From: a virus | Virus record (IMG/VR): IMGVR_UViG_3300042557_001137 | Span: 1 to 60,910 of that record | Reading direction: 5' to 3' (one strand) | DNA: 60,910 bases | Shown: positions 36,503 through 42,447 of the stretch, piece by piece | Layout: each line of letters starts with the position of its first letter | Numbering within the stretch: position 1 is the stretch's first letter | Notes under the pieces: model-generated | The model's input: the letters and a program-made list of their open reading frames with translations, nothing else | What the model was told of the DNA's origin: nothing | Database searches by the model: none | Made by a program: the position numbers and the translations under genes

Positions 36503-36740
36503 CGTCTCCAAAGAGGTCCTCGTCAAGATAGACAAACACCGGCGCTCGATCGCCAAGCTTGCTGAGGGAGATCTTGGTCAAAAAGTCTTCAAGCGTCGCG
36601 GCTTCGCCTTCAAGTGAGCGGACGATCGCTTCGGCAAGGTGGCCGTCGTAGACCAGTACCTCATTGCCGCCGCGATACGCGGTGCCGATGACGGCCTGGT
36701 CGAAACCCTCCAACGCAATGACCTGGAATACCTGTGACAT
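36462..36740 (-). CDS. Small acidic protein beside terminase, unknown
   Basis: The protein has 92 residues starting MSQVFQVIALEGFDQAVIGT. It is alpha/beta with acidic ends (FVYLDEDLFGDDDEILAG). Conserved-looking strand VLVYDGHLAEAIV is visible. It is between the HNH protein and TerS and overlaps TerS by 41 bases. It may assist packaging, but nothing proves it. Confidence 0.65.
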   Translation of the reverse strand: MSQVFQVIALEGFDQAVIGTAYRGGNEVLVYDGHLAEAIVRSLEGEAATLEDFLTKISLSKLGDRAPVFVYLDEDLFGDDDEILAGPGTSVH

Positions 36741-36761
36741 GGATATTAGTCCGTATATGGA

Positions 36762-37235
36762 TCAATCACAAGAGTGGGCGTGGATGGTCTTCACCCACCA
36801 GTAGAGCATATCAGTGCTTAGGGTCTGCTTCAGTATATTGACGCGAAGCGCGACCAATTGGATGTTTCCGGGGACGTAGCCTAATTGGCTGTCGATCCGG
36901 TCGATGCTGGCATTGAAGTCTTTATGCCCGGATCCGTCGACGTGGTGGGTGAGCACGACCCCTGACACAGCGCATCGCCCGTTCTGCGCTTCCCACAGTT
37001 CTATCAGCTGTTCCAGCGTCACTTCGTAATCGCCGAGATCACGTCGTTTGCTGTTGTCGCGGCTTTTTGAAAGAAGGTTGGAGAGATAGGTTTCGTAGCT
37101 TGAAGATGCTGTTTTTCTTGTGGCGGCGGACCTGCACGGGTTACACGTCTGCCGGTAGTTACCCGATTTGAACCTGTCGAATGTACCTACTGGCAGGGCC
37201 TGCTGACAGCGAGCACAGGTGCGTTGTTCAGTCAC
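36762..37235 (-). CDS. HNH-type endonuclease with zinc-ribbon N-terminus
   Basis: About 157 residues if the GTG at 37235 is used. An alternative ATG at 37331 has GGGAG upstream and would add 32 residues. The protein has a CxxC-x22-CxxC zinc ribbon near its start (CARCQQALPVGTF, then CNPCR), then helices and a C-terminal HNH-like core (NGRCAVSGVVLTHH, SIDRIDSQLGYVPGNIQLV). Phage HNH proteins beside terminase genes often assist packaging at cohesive ends, and free-standing homing nucleases look similar. It is first in the leftward arm, just after the divergent promoter region. Confidence 0.8.
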   Translation of the reverse strand: MTEQRTCARCQQALPVGTFDRFKSGNYRQTCNPCRSAATRKTASSSYETYLSNLLSKSRDNSKRRDLGDYEVTLEQLIELWEAQNGRCAVSGVVLTHHVDGSGHKDFNASIDRIDSQLGYVPGNIQLVALRVNILKQTLSTDMLYWWVKTIHAHSCD

Positions 37236-37270
37236 GTGGTTCGTGGTCCGAGGGCCGTGGACTGGGCGGG

Positions 37271-37297
37271 AGTATAGCGAAAATTTTTTGCAAAAAA
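37271..37297 (-). promoter_or_regulatory. Candidate leftward promoter region with 14-bp AT palindrome
   Basis: On the minus strand a TATACT -10 (plus AGTATA, 37271-37276) lies downstream of an AT-rich stretch holding a perfect 14-base palindrome TTTTTTGCAAAAAA (37284-37297). No good -35 at 17 bases was found. It is at the point where the two arms diverge. Confidence 0.4.
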
Positions 37298-37331
37298 AGT
37301 TTTGGGTTTCACTTCTACTTCGCTCACTCAT

Positions 37332-37547
37332 GGTCTCCCGGCCGCCTCCACGATGACCCCCTTCCCGGAACCCACCGCCCCCTAACGAAGATTAGCCATT
37401 TCAGCATTTGGAACCTTGTCTGGCAGTAACCCTCTTCGCACGAAGAACTCAAGCTCACACGGGGTCAGCTATCGGACAGCTCGCTCGCGCTTCGCGCTCG
37501 CGGTCAGCGTCAGTTGTGTATTCCGTCCACCACTCAAGGAGTTAGTC
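37332..37547. other. Divergent intergenic region
   Basis: About 215 bases with no convincing gene between the leftward HNH gene and the first rightward small gene. It holds one copy of a GC-rich self-complementary repeat (37478-37507, AGCTCGCTCGCGCTTCGCGC core) also present at 37639-37675. I see no clear rightward -35/-10 pair. Confidence 0.5.
37478..37507. repeat. GC-rich hairpin repeat, copy 1
   Basis: The 30-base copy begins AGCTCGCTCGCGCTTCGCGC and ends GCGGTCAG. It can fold on itself through CGCG/CGCG pairs around a CTT loop. Copy 2 is at 37639-37675. Both precede small genes. Confidence 0.6.
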
Positions 37548-37637
37548 ATGGACCGTCGCGATATCCCTGTTGTCATCGCTGCTGGCGCGTTTGTCGTCAG
37601 CCTCTTGTGGGCCACTTACTACCTGTGGCTCGTTTGA
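37548..37637 (+). CDS. 29-residue single-pass membrane microprotein
   Basis: Starts MDRRDIPVVIAAGAFVVSLL and ends WLV. Nearly the whole chain is one transmembrane helix after a charged MDRRD start. AAGGAG precedes the ATG at 7 bases. It is the first gene of the rightward arm. Function unknown; short membrane proteins of this type can be morons or regulators of host membrane enzymes. Confidence 0.65.
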   Translation: MDRRDIPVVIAAGAFVVSLLWATYYLWLV

Positions 37638-37638
37638 T

Positions 37639-37675
37639 AGCTCGCTGCGCTCCGCGCTTCGCGCGTCGCGGTCAG
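37639..37675. repeat. GC-rich hairpin repeat, copy 2
   Basis: A 37-base relative of 37478-37507, with shared AGCTCGCT start and CGCGGTCAG end and an extra 7 bases inside. Self-complementary. It lies right after the 29-residue gene. Confidence 0.6.
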
Positions 37676-37695
37676 TAGTGTTTGTGTAGTTTGTG

Positions 37696-37720
37696 CAACC
37701 AGTCCTAGGAGGACACTTCG
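37696..37720 (+). repeat. Duplicated translation leader, copy 1
   Basis: CAACCAGTCCTAGGAGGACA then CTTCG just before ATG 37721. Nearly the same 25 bases precede ATG 37956 (37931-37955), and a shorter relative precedes ATG 38330. AGGAGG is a very strong Shine-Dalgarno. Confidence 0.7.
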
Positions 37721-37888
37721 ATGCAGATCAACGATACCACTGAGTCCACTGTCGCCACCAAGACGGAGGAACTCAAGGCTCAGGCCAAGGAAGTTGGGGC
37801 CGACCTCATGCAGGCCGCCAAGCGTGAGGCCCAAGAGCGCCCGCTGTCGACCGCGCTGCTCGCGATCTTGCTGCTCACGAGCACCTGA
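37721..37888 (+). CDS. Small helical protein with C-terminal hydrophobic segment
   Basis: The protein has 55 residues starting MQINDTTESTVATKTEELKA. A charged amphipathic helix (about 12-40) is followed by a hydrophobic end (STALLAILLLTST). The layout resembles the small ElaB/YqjD-type membrane-attached helical proteins of bacteria, but the similarity is only general. AGGAGG precedes it. Confidence 0.6.
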   Translation: MQINDTTESTVATKTEELKAQAKEVGADLMQAAKREAQERPLSTALLAILLLTST

Positions 37889-37893
37889 CCCCC

Positions 37894-37920
37894 AGCCCTG
37901 AGCATGGCTCAAAACTGCTC
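37894..37920. repeat. 27-bp leader repeat, copy 1
   Basis: AGCCCTGAGCATGGCTCAAA then ACTGCTC, with a GAGC-ATG-GCTC inverted repeat inside. Copy 2 at 38272-38298 differs by one base (ATG to ACG in the loop). It lies between two small genes, so a processing site or regulatory element is possible. Confidence 0.65.
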
Positions 37921-37955
37921 ATCTCTTCTACAACCAGCCCCAGGAGGGCACTTCG

Positions 37956-38264
37956 ATGAACAAAATCTACCAGCCGATCACCGTCGCCCCCGGCCGCCTC
38001 GTGGCCTTCGTCAAGGCCCGCCGCGACCCCAAGGAGTTCAGAGACCCCCACTACCAGGGTGTGATGGCGCTGCCCGATGGCACGCGTTTGCAGGTCTCGA
38101 TATGGATCGACACCACGCGCGCCGGCAAGCCCATCATCAACGGCTCTGTCCGCCCTGAGCCCGTCCGCACGGCGCATCACCTCGACTCGGCCGAACTCGC
38201 CAAGTCCGAGGACATCCCGCAGCACCCGGGCGCCAAGGTCGACCCCAACTTCGACCTGTTCTGA
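37956..38264 (+). CDS. Small soluble protein, unknown
   Basis: The protein has 102 residues starting MNKIYQPITVAPGRLVAFVK. It is beta-rich, with PHYQGVMALPDGTRLQVSIW and strand-turn-strand IINGSVRP, ending in acidic VDPNFDLF. A strong Shine-Dalgarno AGGAGG is present in the duplicated leader. The fold could be an OB-like small barrel, but no family is recognised. Confidence 0.65.
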   Translation: MNKIYQPITVAPGRLVAFVKARRDPKEFRDPHYQGVMALPDGTRLQVSIWIDTTRAGKPIINGSVRPEPVRTAHHLDSAELAKSEDIPQHPGAKVDPNFDLF

Positions 38265-38271
38265 TCCTCCT

Positions 38272-38298
38272 AGCCCTGAGCACGGCTCAAAACTGCTC
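38272..38298. repeat. 27-bp leader repeat, copy 2
   Basis: Same as 37894-37920 except one base in the loop. It precedes the two-TM gene at 38330. Confidence 0.65.
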
Positions 38299-38329
38299 CC
38301 TTCTCTCAACCAGTCCAGGAGAACTGACC

Positions 38330-38485
38330 ATGTCCAGCAAGATCCGCACCTCGACCATCTTCGCGATGGCCGCCAACATGACCTTCATCGCTTCGTTCTT
38401 CGCCGGCGAGATGGCGCTGCCGATGCTCTTCATCACCGCCTACGCCGGTCTGGCCGGGCTCACCTTCGCCACCCTCGGCGACTGA
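38330..38485 (+). CDS. Small two-helix membrane protein
   Basis: The protein has 51 residues, two hydrophobic segments (about 8-24 TIFAMAANMTFIASFF and 27-46 MALPMLFITAYAGLAGLTF) joined by AGE, with a basic start MSSKIR. AGGAGAACTGACC precedes the ATG. Function unknown; holin-like size but far from the lysis genes. Confidence 0.65.
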   Translation: MSSKIRTSTIFAMAANMTFIASFFAGEMALPMLFITAYAGLAGLTFATLGD

Positions 38486-38495
38486 GGTACGCACC

Positions 38496-38837
38496 GTGAT
38501 CTACCAACCTGCTCCGCCGAACTTCCTCGAAGAAGCACGCGCGCTGATCGAGGCCCACAACATCAACAACGCCTACGAGTTCATCGAATACGCGATGAAC
38601 GACCGTCTCCACGGAGACGAGTACTTCGCCGCTGTCGCCGGCTTGGTGACCTGCGAAATCACCCCATTCTGTGTCCGCGTCGGTGACTCCCTCATGGACC
38701 AGGACGAATGGCTGGAGGGCGCCCTCAGCGGCATCAAGGGCGATGACCTCACCGTGTGGGTGGCCAAGTTCCTCGACCGCCATCACGAGTTCCTCGTCGA
38801 TGAGCTCGGCGACGACATTGACGTCGTCCCGGTCTGA
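38496..38837 (+). CDS. Acidic helical protein, unknown
   Basis: The protein has 113 residues with a GTG start. It is helical and strongly acidic at its C-terminus (HHEFLVDELGDDIDVVPV). A helix with Ala/Glu spacing near the N-terminus (EEARALIEAHNINNAYEFI) is seen. It is the last gene before the terminator at 38846. Acidic charge suggests a DNA-mimic or protein-binding role, only as speculation. Confidence 0.6.
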   Translation: MIYQPAPPNFLEEARALIEAHNINNAYEFIEYAMNDRLHGDEYFAAVAGLVTCEITPFCVRVGDSLMDQDEWLEGALSGIKGDDLTVWVAKFLDRHHEFLVDELGDDIDVVPV

Positions 38838-38845
38838 TCCCTCAG

Positions 38846-38888
38846 CTGCAGGGTCAAGGCCCCCAAGCCTTGGCCCTGCAGTTCTTTT
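38846..38888 (+). terminator. Strong intrinsic terminator
   Basis: CTGCAGGGTCAAGGC (38846-38860) pairs with GCCTTGGCCCTGCAG (38867-38881) as a 15-bp stem, with a 6-base loop and TTCTTTT after. It ends the first small-gene transcript of the rightward arm before the gene-free region. Confidence 0.9.
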
Positions 38889-38989
38889 CAGCGTAAGAGG
38901 GGGACCACGTGCCGGGGGGAACGAGCAACGTGCCCCGAGCCCCCATCCACGATCGGTGTGCCGTGCTCATCGGCCCACGCCCCTTGGAC

Positions 38990-39045
38990 CGTGGCCACCG
39001 GTGCTTGCGCCGTGGTCCGTGGCCACCGGTGCTTGCGCCGTGGTC
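38990..39045. repeat. 28-bp direct tandem repeat
   Basis: Two perfect copies (38990-39017 and 39018-39045) of a unit starting CGTGGCCACCGGTGCTTGCG and ending CCGTGGTC. The first 8 bases recur partly after the second copy. GC-rich with a GGTCCGTGGCCACCGG core that is nearly palindromic. Confidence 0.85.
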
Positions 39046-39067
39046 CGTGGACATCGGCCGACGTGGA

Positions 39068-39352
39068 TGTGTACCGGCTGTGTACCGCCGGTACCAGTTC
39101 GTGGTACACAGAAGTGGTACACATTAACCCCTTGCCACGTAAGGGTTTTTCAGCACTTTCACAAAGTGTGTACCGCGAAAGGGGGGGGTCTCAAACATGA
39201 CGAAATACCCTATATGTGTTTTCTAACACATAGTCGTTTTTCAATTTACCCCCTAAAATGGTGGTACACATGGTACCAAATTGATTCTTAAGGAAAAATG
39301 GTGGTACACAAGGTGGTACACAAGCCACTGTTCCTGGTACACATGGTACACA
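39068..39352. repeat. Iteron cluster, ten [T/C]GGTACACA sites
   Basis: The 9-base TGGTACACA reads forward at 39102, 39115, 39262, 39302, 39314, 39335 and 39344. TGTGTACCG, its reverse complement with one changed base, occurs at 39068, 39079 and 39167. GGTACC palindromes occur at 39090 and 39272. Copies are in both orientations with spacings of 9 to 147 bases. Confidence 0.85.
39213..39232. repeat. Hairpin in AT-rich DNA
   Basis: TATGTGTT (39213-39220), loop TTCT, AACACATA (39225-39232), a perfect 8-bp stem in a locally AT-rich stretch between iterons. Confidence 0.7.
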
Positions 39353-39385
39353 CCACTGTATTTCCATACAGACATTTGTATTTTC

Positions 39386-39408
39386 GCAACAGATTCTGTT
39401 GCTTTAAT
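39386..39408 (+). promoter_or_regulatory. Candidate extended -10 promoter with overlapping hairpin
   Basis: TGCTTTAAT (39400-39408) fits an extended -10 (TGnTATAAT, 5 of 6). The 7-bp inverted repeat GCAACAG-ATT-CTGTTGC (39386-39402) overlaps its upstream end, an arrangement typical of an operator. The first gene it could drive starts at 39488. No good -35. Confidence 0.4.
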
Positions 39409-39487
39409 ACAACAAAGGCGTGTCCCCCTTCGGGGTCCACGGTCAGAGGGTTATTTTGTCGTTTATCCCTCATAGGAGTGTGAATCG

Positions 39488-39730
39488 ATGTATCAGACCT
39501 ATGACGAGTTCTTCCGGCAAGTCGAACAACGGATCCTGGCCACGAACCCCGTGGCTATGGACGAGCCCGCTGTACTCAACCGCATGCTGGAGATCCTCTA
39601 CCCGCCCAATTCCTACCACCACTTCATGCTGCACGGCGCCGAGTTCGACGACGTGGTCGAGGCTGCAGTCAACGACTGCACCGCAAACCTCTCCGTCAAC
39701 ACCATCGCCGGCCTGCTCAGGAGCCACTGA
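39488..39730 (+). CDS. Small protein, unknown, first in the middle operon
   Basis: The protein has 80 residues starting MYQTYDEFFRQVEQRILATN, helical with an aromatic turn (PPNSYHHFMLHG) and an Asp-rich C-terminal part. It is first after the control region. No family recognised. Confidence 0.65.
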   Translation: MYQTYDEFFRQVEQRILATNPVAMDEPAVLNRMLEILYPPNSYHHFMLHGAEFDDVVEAAVNDCTANLSVNTIAGLLRSH

Positions 39731-39732
39731 CC

Positions 39733-39981
39733 ATGAGCCACGGACACCCGGCCGAGGTTCGTCGGATCTTCTACGTCCTTGGACCTTTCGGCTACCGGCG
39801 CGCGTTCCGCTCCATCCGCAAAGCCCTCAAGTGCGGCGAGTCGACCGTCTCCATCTCCCAGAAGCTCAGACGCAACCCGTTCGAAATCAACCTGCAGAAC
39901 CGAGACCTTGTCGCATTCGTCCGCCACGTGGCCACCCGCCACTACCGGGCTGAACTCCGTCGCTACCACTCATACCGTTGA
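39733..39981 (+). CDS. Small basic protein, probably nucleic-acid-binding
   Basis: The protein has 82 residues and is strongly basic (many Arg and His, HVATRHYRAELRRYHSYR). A helix-turn-helix-like pattern is seen at AFRSIRKALKCGESTVSISQ, with a Cys in the turn. It follows the previous stop by 2 bases. A DNA- or RNA-binding regulator is a reasonable guess. Confidence 0.6.
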   Translation: MSHGHPAEVRRIFYVLGPFGYRRAFRSIRKALKCGESTVSISQKLRRNPFEINLQNRDLVAFVRHVATRHYRAELRRYHSYR

Positions 39982-40008
39982 CCTTCACCTAGCAAAGGAC
40001 AAACCACC

Positions 40009-40242
40009 ATGAACCAGAACTTACTGACCATTGCCCGCATCGCTTTCGCCGACGCCCAGATCGAGTGGGCCAAGGCCCTCAAGAGCTTCGACTACGACGC
40101 CATGTACGCCGCCGCTTGCGCGGTCTGCATCGCCGAGCGCGATGTTTGCCGCCTCCAGTTGGAGGAGGACTTCTTCCTCGCGACCCGGCCGTGGCCTTCT
40201 TCCACTCAGGCCGTCGCCTGGCAACCCGCTCAGGTGTCGTGA
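40009..40242 (+). CDS. Small helical protein, unknown
   Basis: The protein has 77 residues starting MNQNLLTIARIAFADAQIEW. Helical with aromatic and Ala-rich middle (YDAMYAAACAVCIAERDVC) and a Pro/Gln end. Three Cys residues. It ends overlapping the next start (TGATG). Confidence 0.6.
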   Translation: MNQNLLTIARIAFADAQIEWAKALKSFDYDAMYAAACAVCIAERDVCRLQLEEDFFLATRPWPSSTQAVAWQPAQVS

Positions 40243-40442
40243 TGAGAGCGCTCCACATCGCCGAGTGGCGCGAGTACTCGCAAGAGTGCGCGCACCAAGC
40301 CCGCGAGGCCCGTTACGCAGCCGAGAACGTCTGCCCCAGTTGCGGGGGCACAGGCGATCACGGCGTAGAACCTGACACCGGTTGCCTGTTCGTCTGCTAC
40401 AGCTGCGCCGGCACCGGCAAGTACTTTTTCTCTCTCACCTGA
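40242..40442 (+). CDS. Small DnaJ-type zinc-finger protein
   Basis: The protein has 66 residues. The C-terminal half has two CxxCxGxG-type repeats, CPSCGGTG (about 31-38) and CYSCAGTGK (about 52-60), as in the Cys-rich domain of DnaJ. They probably hold one zinc ion. There is no J domain. The start at 40242 shares the A of the previous TGA. It may bind unfolded protein or act as a small zinc adapter. Confidence 0.7.
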   Translation: MRALHIAEWREYSQECAHQAREARYAAENVCPSCGGTGDHGVEPDTGCLFVCYSCAGTGKYFFSLT

Positions 40443-40464
40443 CCATAGCCAAGGAGAACCATCC

Positions 40465-40707
40465 ATGTCTGAAATCAACAAGTCCAAGAAGCGTCAGTCG
40501 ACCGTCAACGGTCCGTATTACTCGGCCCAGTTCGGCAACACCTTCAACAACAAGGTGCGCGCTCTGGCCAAGAAGCTCGCTGAGCTGACCGCCGCTTTCA
40601 AGCGCGCGATGGAGAAGGGCCAGTCCAAGAAGGCCGACAACATCCAGGAGCAGATCAAGCTCGTGGAGGCCGCCCGCAAGTCCATCCCCCTCAAGCGGGG
40701 TGGCTGA
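40465..40707 (+). CDS. Small basic helical protein, unknown
   Basis: The protein has 80 residues, Lys/Arg-rich at both ends (NKSKKRQSTVNGP and KSIPLKRGG) with a long helix between (about 28-70). AAGGAG precedes the ATG. Could bind nucleic acid. No family recognised. Confidence 0.6.
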   Translation: MSEINKSKKRQSTVNGPYYSAQFGNTFNNKVRALAKKLAELTAAFKRAMEKGQSKKADNIQEQIKLVEAARKSIPLKRGG

Positions 40708-40898
40708 TGAAGATCACCATCCGCGATCTGTCGGGCGACACGCCGACCGAGACCTGCGAGTTGCCGGACAACTTCGAGCAGGTGCTGATGACCCTCCTTC
40801 GCGGGGCCCACTCTGTGGGCTTCCGTCGAGGGGTGGTCGTCGGCGCCGTCTCGACCTTGATCGGTGCGGTCGCGTTCTACATGTTCTCGGGAGCCTGA
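40707..40898 (+). CDS. Small membrane-anchored protein
   Basis: The protein has 63 residues. N-terminal 40 residues are soluble alpha/beta (MKITIRDLSGDTPTETCELP), and the C-terminal 22 form one hydrophobic helix (GVVVGAVSTLIGAVAFYMF). It overlaps the upstream stop by 1 base. Confidence 0.65.
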   Translation: MKITIRDLSGDTPTETCELPDNFEQVLMTLLRGAHSVGFRRGVVVGAVSTLIGAVAFYMFSGA

Positions 40899-40899
40899 C

Positions 40900-41094
40900 A
40901 TGACCAAGAAATGGGTGCCAGAAGCAGCTGTTGCTCACCGTGAGTCTCTCATGATTCTGGTCAGAGTAAATGAAGCTATCCATCACTATGGCCTGGAAGG
41001 ACGCGCTTACGAGTACGACATGAAAAACGATTGCGTCGTGGTTTGGGCCACAGACACAATCACTCCTTACGTCTACGTCCGGATCTACCCCTGA
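40900..41094 (+). CDS. Small alpha/beta protein, unknown
   Basis: The protein has 64 residues starting MTKKWVPEAAVAHRESLMIL. A helical start is followed by strands (NDCVVVWATDTITPYVYVRI). It follows the previous stop by one base and is the last gene before the terminator at 41106. Confidence 0.6.
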   Translation: MTKKWVPEAAVAHRESLMILVRVNEAIHHYGLEGRAYEYDMKNDCVVVWATDTITPYVYVRIYP

Positions 41095-41105
41095 CCACTT
41101 CTATG

Positions 41106-41138
41106 CCCCCATTGAGAGTTACTCAATGGGGGTTTTTT
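41106..41138 (+). terminator. Strong intrinsic terminator
   Basis: CCCCCATTGAG (41106-41116) and CTCAATGGGGG (41122-41132) form an 11-bp stem around AGTTA, followed by TTTTTT (41133-41138). Confidence 0.95.
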
Positions 41139-41152
41139 CTTGCGAGGTCACA

Positions 41153-41350
41153 ATGAACGAGCGTTCCGACATCTCGACCGAAACCCTTATCGACAGACTT
41201 GGCCACGCTGCCTGGCACTACGCAGAGATGCGTGCTGAGCAAGCGCGTGCCAACTTGGTTGCGAAGCAGGCTGAACAGAAGTACATCGACGCGTACAACA
41301 CAGTCTTGTCTCGCATCCAGAACCTCGAAGAGTACGTGAAGAACACATGA
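41153..41350 (+). CDS. Small helical protein, unknown
   Basis: The protein has 65 residues starting MNERSDISTETLIDRLGHAA, almost all helix with a heptad-like part (about 20-60) rich in Ala, Gln and Glu. Probably a coiled coil. It follows the terminator, so it needs a promoter within the terminator-to-gene gap or readthrough. Confidence 0.6.
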   Translation: MNERSDISTETLIDRLGHAAWHYAEMRAEQARANLVAKQAEQKYIDAYNTVLSRIQNLEEYVKNT

Positions 41351-41547
41351 CCACGAACCACGAATACCACATCACGCTCAAGTGGTACGTCGAAGACGTC
41401 CACAGGGTGCGCCCAGATCTCGATGATCGGCAAGCACGAGAAGTGCTCAGGTACATCCGCGACAACCACAGCGCAGATGTGGGTGTGAATTGGTACGTGA
41501 TCGAATGTGCAGCTAGTGATTTGTTTCCAACAAAGGACGACGAATAA
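41347..41547 (+). CDS. Small alpha/beta protein, unknown
   Basis: The protein has 66 residues starting MTTNHEYHITLKWYVEDVHR. Strand-helix-strand pattern with HLKWYV-like aromatic content (about 8-15) and a DRQAREVLRYIRDN helix. It overlaps the previous gene by 4 bases and the next by 1. Confidence 0.6.
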   Translation: MTTNHEYHITLKWYVEDVHRVRPDLDDRQAREVLRYIRDNHSADVGVNWYVIECAASDLFPTKDDE

Positions 41548-41726
41548 TGGCCATTGAACCCCGGATCATCCACATAGACTTAGACATCACCACTATCGAC
41601 GAAGATACTTACGACACCGTGCTTCGAGAATTCATGCTCGTCATCGACCGTATGGGGCTTGATGGCGACAAGTTCTCATACGATAAATGGCGGATCACTT
41701 GCGTAGCAGAGGAAAGCACTCCATGA
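41547..41726 (+). CDS. Small acidic alpha/beta protein, unknown
   Basis: The protein has 59 residues starting MAIEPRIIHIDLDITTIDED. It shares the A of the previous TAA and overlaps the next ATG by 4 bases. No family recognised. Confidence 0.6.
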   Translation: MAIEPRIIHIDLDITTIDEDTYDTVLREFMLVIDRMGLDGDKFSYDKWRITCVAEESTP

Positions 41727-41986
41727 CTGTCTCCGTCACATCATCCATCTGGGTAGTGAAAGCTACGGAACAAGTTTCAGGCGACTACGACGTCGTGTTC
41801 CTCATGTCTTTCAATACCCGCAACGGTGCAAAAGCCGTGTACGACTACGGCAGGCGCAAAGTACCCAAACTGTATTGGCAGTACGACGCTATGCCTTTTC
41901 TCGACAACAACGACTACGACTACGCCATATACAACATCGACGAATTGAGCGAAGGGTTCTACAACGACAAGATCGAACCCGTATGA
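41723..41986 (+). CDS. Small acidic, aromatic-rich protein, unknown
   Basis: The protein has 87 residues starting MTVSVTSSIWVVKATEQVSG. Asp/Tyr-rich in its second half (NNDYDYAIYNIDELSEGFYN), strongly acidic, which suggests a possible DNA-mimic or inhibitor. No specific family. Confidence 0.6.
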   Translation: MTVSVTSSIWVVKATEQVSGDYDVVFLMSFNTRNGAKAVYDYGRRKVPKLYWQYDAMPFLDNNDYDYAIYNIDELSEGFYNDKIEPV

Positions 41987-42011
41987 ATCAGAACTCACAG
42001 ACACAAAAGCC

Positions 42012-42221
42012 ATGAACAGACATACTGAGATCAAGCCTGGAGCATATCGCGCCCTGTTCCTTGACGCACTTGCCAAGTATCGCGAAACAGCAGACCCTGC
42101 TGAGATCCCTGTCATCGATCATTACGTACGAACGCTTCAAAACCCCGACTACAAATTCGGAAAGATGACATACCACGGCCAAAAGATTTATGGCCCTGGC
42201 GAATTGTTCTTTCGTTCTTAA
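42012..42221 (+). CDS. Small helical protein, unknown
   Basis: The protein has 69 residues starting MNRHTEIKPGAYRALFLDAL. It has a helical N-terminus with a Tyr/Phe/Gly end (MTYHGQKIYGPGELFF). Between 41984 and 42012 there may also be a 9-residue frame. No family recognised. Confidence 0.55.
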   Translation: MNRHTEIKPGAYRALFLDALAKYRETADPAEIPVIDHYVRTLQNPDYKFGKMTYHGQKIYGPGELFFRS

Positions 42222-42234
42222 AGGAGAACTGACC

Positions 42235-42447
42235 ATGCCCCCCGATTTCTCGAAACTGACCACTACCGAACTGATGGACAAGCTGATCAACCAGGCTTAC
42301 GCAGTCGGCCGACTCAAAGCCGAAGCTGCTCACGCCAGGACTATGGCAGACCGGGCTCTATCTGAGTACGAAACGCTCCACACTGAAGCCCAGACTCGTC
42401 TGCACAACATGGCGGAGACGTTGGCCATCACATCGGGTAAACCCTGA
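42235..42447 (+). CDS. Small coiled-coil protein, unknown
   Basis: The protein has 70 residues starting MPPDFSKLTTTELMDKLINQ, with a long helix (about 12-65) rich in Ala, Glu and Arg. AAGGAGAACTGACC precedes the ATG. It overlaps the next gene by 1 base. Confidence 0.6.
   Translation: MPPDFSKLTTTELMDKLINQAYAVGRLKAEAAHARTMADRALSEYETLHTEAQTRLHNMAETLAITSGKP

Larger units (their letters stand above)
38890..39487. other. Gene-free control region, candidate replication origin
   Basis: About 600 bases with no convincing gene between a strong terminator and the next small gene. It contains a 28-bp tandem repeat (38990-39045), ten [T/C]GGTACACA iterons on both strands (39068-39352), a hairpin in AT-rich DNA (39213-39232) and a GCAACAG/CTGTTGC hairpin overlapping a possible extended -10. 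Iterons plus AT-rich DNA are a common layout for replication origins and for operators. Confidence 0.6.

Noticed and set aside
37478-37675. GC-rich repeats as a plasmid origin
   Set aside because: The sequence superficially resembles CG-rich patterns near some vector origins, but the copies are short and hairpin-like between small genes; no other origin signs are present.
39411-39445. CCCC-TTC-GGGG as a terminator
   Set aside because: Only a 4-bp stem and no T-run directly after it.
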